Assembly (NCBI RefSeq): GCF_001420695.1
Contig: NZ_LJJB01000010.1
Span: 1,132,631 to 1,196,630 of the forward strand
DNA length: 64,000 bases
Direction of reading: 5' to 3'
DNA from: Brevibacillus choshinensis
GTDB lineage: Bacteria > Bacillota > Bacilli > Brevibacillales > Brevibacillaceae
In this document: positions 61,048 to 64,000 of the stretch, piece after piece
Layout: each line of letters opens with the position of its first letter
Position numbering within the stretch: position 1 is the first letter of the stretch
Notes under the pieces: model-generated
The model's input: only the letters and a program-made list of their open reading frames with translations
Databases searched by the model: none
What the model was told of the DNA's origin: nothing
Program-made: the position numbers and the translations under genes

Positions 61048-61403
61048 TGGTGGAGGCGGGGGGATTCGAACCCCCGTCCGAAAACAGCGATACATGAGCA
61101 TCTCCGAGCGCAGTCACTCATTTAGATTTCAGTGGTGGATTCGCGGAGTGACGCGCTGACCCAACACCTAGCCTGATTGATCTTCTTCCTTTGGCTCCAG
61201 GCGGAAGCCTCCGGCGTATCCCACTAAAGTTGAGCGCTAGTCATGCCACATGGGCGATGGAATGGTAGCGCCTCACTGGTTATTAAGCAGCGAGAGAAAG
61301 TTGTTTGTTGCCAGTTAAATGGCGTTTGCGTTGGTGACGAGGTCCGCAACCCCCCGGCTCGCTTCTCATGCTCTACCATCCCCGTCGAATCCAGAACGCC
61401 CCC
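61048..61403 (-). ncRNA. ssrA: tmRNA (transfer-messenger RNA)
   Basis: The 356-base minus-strand gene starts GGGGGCG (61397-61403), which pairs with CGCCTCC before the encoded ACCA at 61048. The conserved 5' TTCTGGATTCGACGGGGATG and the 3' T-arm GGTTCGAATCC are present. The tag reading frame GGC AAC AAA CAA CTT TCT CTC GCT GCT TAA (61283-61312) encodes GNKQLSLAA, to be added after the charged Ala. It works with SmpB to rescue stalled ribosomes; smpB lies upstream on the same strand, as in many Bacillota. Confidence 0.96.
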
Positions 61404-61422
61404 AGGGTAAGAGGTGACAAAA

Positions 61423-61464
61423 AGTCTAGGTGAAGAGACAACCAAAGCGTTCCGCACCTAGACT
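61423..61464 (-). promoter_or_regulatory. Hairpin in the tmRNA 5' leader
   Basis: The 10-bp stem AGTCTAGGTG/CACCTAGACT with a 22-base loop is followed on the minus strand by TTTTTGTC and lies 19 bases upstream of mature tmRNA. It looks like either a terminator after smpB, a processing stem, or an attenuator. Confidence 0.5.
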
Positions 61465-61493
61465 GTGTTGTTAACATTGTTTACTGCTCCTTA

Positions 61494-61523
61494 ACTATAG
61501 CACATCGGACAAGCAAATCTCAA
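61494..61523 (-). promoter_or_regulatory. Promoter of ssrA
   Basis: Minus strand TTGAGA (61518-61523), 18-base spacer, TATAGT (61494-61499). A transcript from here would have about 80 bases of leader, including the hairpin at 61423-61464. Confidence 0.6.
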
Positions 61524-61581
61524 CGTCGATTCCTGCCAAGCATGCCAACGAAAACCAGCTTATGCAATCCGATTCACTTCC

Positions 61582-62055
61582 CTACGCCTTTTGCCGCTCA
61601 CGCAAAGCGCGTTCCACTTCACGCGCAGCATCCTTTTTCTTGAGATCCTCGCGCTTGTCGTAGTTCTTTTTCCCTTTGACCAGCGCCAGCTCGACTTTTG
61701 CCCAACCGCCCTTCAAATAAATGCTGAGCGGGACGAGGGAATAGCCTCTCTCGCGAATCAGGCCGTTTAGCTTCAGGATTTCCAGACGTCTCATCAGCAG
61801 CCTGCGTGTCCGCTCCGGCTCATGGTTAAAGCGGTTGCCCTGCTCGTACGGACTGATGTGTACGTTGTACAGCATCAGCTCGCCGTTTTGCACACGGGCG
61901 AAGCTATCCTTGAGCTGGACGCGGGCGGCTCGCACGGATTTGATCTCCGTTCCGGTCAACTCAATGCCCGCTTCGAATACTTGCTCGATGTGGTAATCGT
62001 GGCGTGCTTTTCGGTTTTGGGCTACTGTTTTGGTCCCGGCTTTGTCTTTTGACAT
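61582..62055 (-). CDS. smpB: SsrA-binding protein SmpB
   Basis: A 157-residue RNA-binding protein. The core [27 protein letters not shown] is near residue 17, and the conserved basic C-terminal helix [23 protein letters not shown] is present. It binds tmRNA and delivers it to stalled ribosomes. ATG at 62055 follows AAGTGAGGTGATCTCT. It lies between rnr (upstream) and ssrA (downstream), the standard order in this phylum. Confidence 0.95.
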   Translation of the reverse strand: MSKDKAGTKTVAQNRKARHDYHIEQVFEAGIELTGTEIKSVRAARVQLKDSFARVQNGELMLYNVHISPYEQGNRFNHEPERTRRLLMRRLEILKLNGLIRERGYSLVPLSIYLKGGWAKVELALVKGKKNYDKREDLKKKDAAREVERALRERQKA

Positions 62056-62173
62056 AGAGATCACCTCACTTGCGATTTTCCTGCGTTTTGTATGAGTAAG
62101 TCTAGCAAATTTTAACCATGGTGGCAAGCCATTTACCCGGCAAGCTCCTCAAAACAAGCTCTTACACAACTGT

Positions 62174-64000
62174 TTAACGGCGCTTCCGTTTGACACTGCT
62201 CGCAACATTTTTCCGGCTCTTTTTCTTGGAGCGGACGAGATCTTCCCAGAAGCCCTTCTCGCGTTGGGTTGGTGTATCTGTGCTCTCTCCCGTTCCGATG
62301 GCAACGACTTCCTCACCTGGATTCGTCGCGGCACGCTGACCTGGACGACGAGGAGGTTTGTTCCCTTCGTTTTTCCGACGGTCTTTGTACTTTTGGCGGA
62401 TGGCTGCAGGATGGGTTTTATCCTTATCCTTTTGACGGTCCGGTCGATCTGAACGAGAACCAGCTTGCTTGCCACGCGCACCGCCTCTGCGCTCTCCTCC
62501 GCGTCCGTCGATGACTTTCGGTGTGCGTTCCCGGCTACCGCGGAAGCCTGCTGCCTTGGTCATTCCTACAATTTCAAAGTCAATGATCCGTTCGTCTACA
62601 TTGACATTGGCTACGCGTACTTGCACCAGATCCCCGATACGGAACTGTTTTCCGGTCCGTTCTCCGATCAGGGCGTACAGCTTCTCATGATAGTGATAGT
62701 AGTCGTCCGTCAAAAAGCTGACGTGCACCAAGCCTTCGATGGTATTCGGCAGCTCGACGAAAATCCCGAACGAAGTGACGCTCGAAATGACGCCTTCGAA
62801 CTCTTCGCCGACTCTCTCCTTCATGAACTCCGCTTTTTTCAGGTCGTCCGTCTCACGTTCTGCATCCACTGCCAGACGCTCGCGCTGGGACGCATGCTCG
62901 GCGATTAACGGCATGTGCTCTGTCCAATACGACGTCCGTTTTTCTGACAGCTGATTTCCCGATTCGATCCAGTCGCGAATGCGGCGGTGAACAATCAAGT
63001 CCGGATAGCGTCGGATCGGAGAAGTAAAATGCGTGTAGAACTCCGTGGAAAGACCGTAGTGACCGAGGCTTTCCGCGTCGTAGCGCGCTTGCTTCATCGA
63101 GCGCAGCATCACGGTACTAATGATGATTTCTTCCGGCTTTCCTTTGACCTCTTCCAGCAGCTGCTGGAGAGCCCGTGGATGAACGGAATTGCCTTTTCCA
63201 CGAATCGAGTAGCCAAAGTTGGTGATGAACTCCATGAAAGCCATCAGCTTTTCTGCATTTGGATCTTCATGGACCCGATACATAAACGGCTGTTTCATCC
63301 AGTGGAAATGCTCGGCCACTGTTTCGTTGGCAGCCAACATGAACTCTTCAATGATTTGCTCTGCGATGGAACGAGTGCGGAATCCAATATCTGTCGGAGT
63401 TCCCTCTTCGTTCACATAAATTTTGGCTTCACGGAAGTCAAAGTCGATCGCACCACGCTGCATCCGTTGTTGACGGCGTTTGAGCGCCAGCTTCTCCATC
63501 TCTTGGAACATCGGGACGAGCTCGCTGTACTTCTCGATCAGGGCTTCATCTTTATCTTCCAAAATGCTGCGTACATCTGCATACGTCATCCGTTCATTCG
63601 TGCGGATCACACTGAGGAAGATGTCGTACTTGACGACCTTTGCGTCTTTGTCCATCTCCATGTCGCAGGAAATCGTCAGTCGATCTACCTGAGGATTCAA
63701 GCTGCAGATTCCGTTGGACAAACGGTGCGGGATCATCGGGATCACACGGTCGACCAAATAGACGCTCGTACCCCTGCGATACGCTTCATTATCTAACTCA
63801 GATTTTTCTTTGACGTAGTAGCTCACATCCGCAATATGGACGCCCAATCGCACGTTTCCATTCGGGAGAACCTCCAGTGACACAGCATCATCCAAGTCTT
63901 TGGCGTCTGCTCCATCGATTGTGACCATCATCCGGTCACGCAAATCACGACGTCCCTGAATTTCCTCCTCGGAGATTTCAGCGGGTGCCGCTTCTGCTTC
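62174..64000 (-). CDS. rnr: Ribonuclease R, N-terminus off window
   Basis: The reading frame is open to the right edge, so at least 600 residues are visible and the N-terminal part is missing. The catalytic RNB domain has [19 protein letters not shown], with the metal-binding aspartates, and [20 protein letters not shown]. The S1 RNA-binding domain ([21 protein letters not shown]) is near the C-terminus. A long basic, Arg/Lys/Gly-rich tail ([20 protein letters not shown] ... [13 protein letters not shown]) ends the protein. RNase R degrades structured RNA and works with tmRNA/SmpB in quality control, which fits the gene order. Confidence 0.94.
   Translation of the reverse strand, partial: EAEAAPAEISEEEIQGRRDLRDRMMVTIDGADAKDLDDAVSLEVLPNGNVRLGVHIADVSYYVKEKSELDNEAYRRGTSVYLVDRVIPMIPHRLSNGICSLNPQVDRLTISCDMEMDKDAKVVKYDIFLSVIRTNERMTYADVRSILEDKDEALIEKYSELVPMFQEMEKLALKRRQQRMQRGAIDFDFREAKIYVNEEGTPTDIGFRTRSIAEQIIEEFMLAANETVAEHFHWMKQPFMYRVHEDPNAEKLMAFMEFITNFGYSIRGKGNSVHPRALQQLLEEVKGKPEEIIISTVMLRSMKQARYDAESLGHYGLSTEFYTHFTSPIRRYPDLIVHRRIRDWIESGNQLSEKRTSYWTEHMPLIAEHASQRERLAVDAERETDDLKKAEFMKERVGEEFEGVISSVTSFGIFVELPNTIEGLVHVSFLTDDYYHYHEKLYALIGERTGKQFRIGDLVQVRVANVNVDERIIDFEIVGMTKAAGFRGSRERTPKVIDGRGGERRGGARGKQAGSRSDRPDRQKDKDKTHPAAIRQKYKDRRKNEGNKPPRRPGQRAATNPGEEVVAIGTGESTDTPTQREKGFWEDLVRSKKKSRKNVASSVKRKRR

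Overview
The window looks like a chromosomal segment of a spore-forming Bacillota bacterium, most probably Brevibacillus or a close Paenibacillaceae relative. This is an inference from gene content: rnr-smpB-ssrA, a KinB-like kinase, CsoR/CopZ/CopA, an S-box riboswitch, a heterocycloanthracin-type RiPP cluster, strong AGGAGG ribosome sites, and frequent TTG/GTG starts. Most genes lie on the minus strand. Both ends cut genes: an AtuA-family gene on the left and rnr on the right.

Layout. 1-4 kb: an AtuA-family gene and a CitM-type transporter gene with a damaged 3' end, behind a -24/-12 promoter, next to their likely sigma-54 activator. 4-7 kb: a small exported peptide, a stand-alone biotinyl carrier domain, methionine aminopeptidase, a TetR regulator and an alpha/beta hydrolase. 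7-11 kb: a ribose-type ABC importer controlled by a SAM (S-box) riboswitch. 11-15.6 kb: a KinB-like kinase, an FMN reductase, a secreted unknown protein, then a scar with an SH3-like gene fragment and a decayed Tn554-like transposon. 15.7-18.4 kb: an ABC-F ATPase behind a leader with two short ORFs and a terminator (ribosome-mediated attenuation), followed by gene fragments (VOC, YHYH). 18.4-24.4 kb: a complete azole-forming RiPP cassette (SagB-type dehydrogenase, fused E1-like/YcaO cyclodehydratase, ocin_ThiF-like protein) and its precursor, whose core is an unusually regular (Cys-Ser)n run. 24.4-29.2 kb: a copper-efflux operon (copZ, copA, a His/Met-rich lipoprotein, a siroheme-reductase-like half-domain) and csoR, with CsoR-type operators. 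29-30.6 kb: DUF805 and DUF488 genes. 30.6-37 kb: a Cnt-like (staphylopine-type) metallophore importer/exporter behind a Fur-like box, without synthase genes. 37-51 kb: a DUF4097 protein, two large secreted Ig-like proteins, a double GNAT protein, and a giant Ser/Thr-kinase/AAA/GAF/LuxR regulator. Three copies of a CCTAAC-type palindrome suggest these form one regulon. 51-59.6 kb: a sigma-54-driven catabolic block (aldehyde dehydrogenase, Pot-type ABC importer, YtcJ-like amidohydrolase, saccharopine-dehydrogenase-like enzyme). 59.7-64 kb: tmRNA, smpB and rnr, with a second partial copy of the tmRNA 3' end 1.1 kb downstream; the two copies bracket a single CPBP-family membrane protease gene.

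The strongest candidates for new biology are the Cys-Ser-repeat RiPP, the tmRNA-end duplication carrying a CPBP protease, the S-box-controlled sugar-type importer, the two-uORF ABC-F leader, and the kinase/LuxR-surface protein regulon. All functions are read from sequence motifs only; no database search was run.
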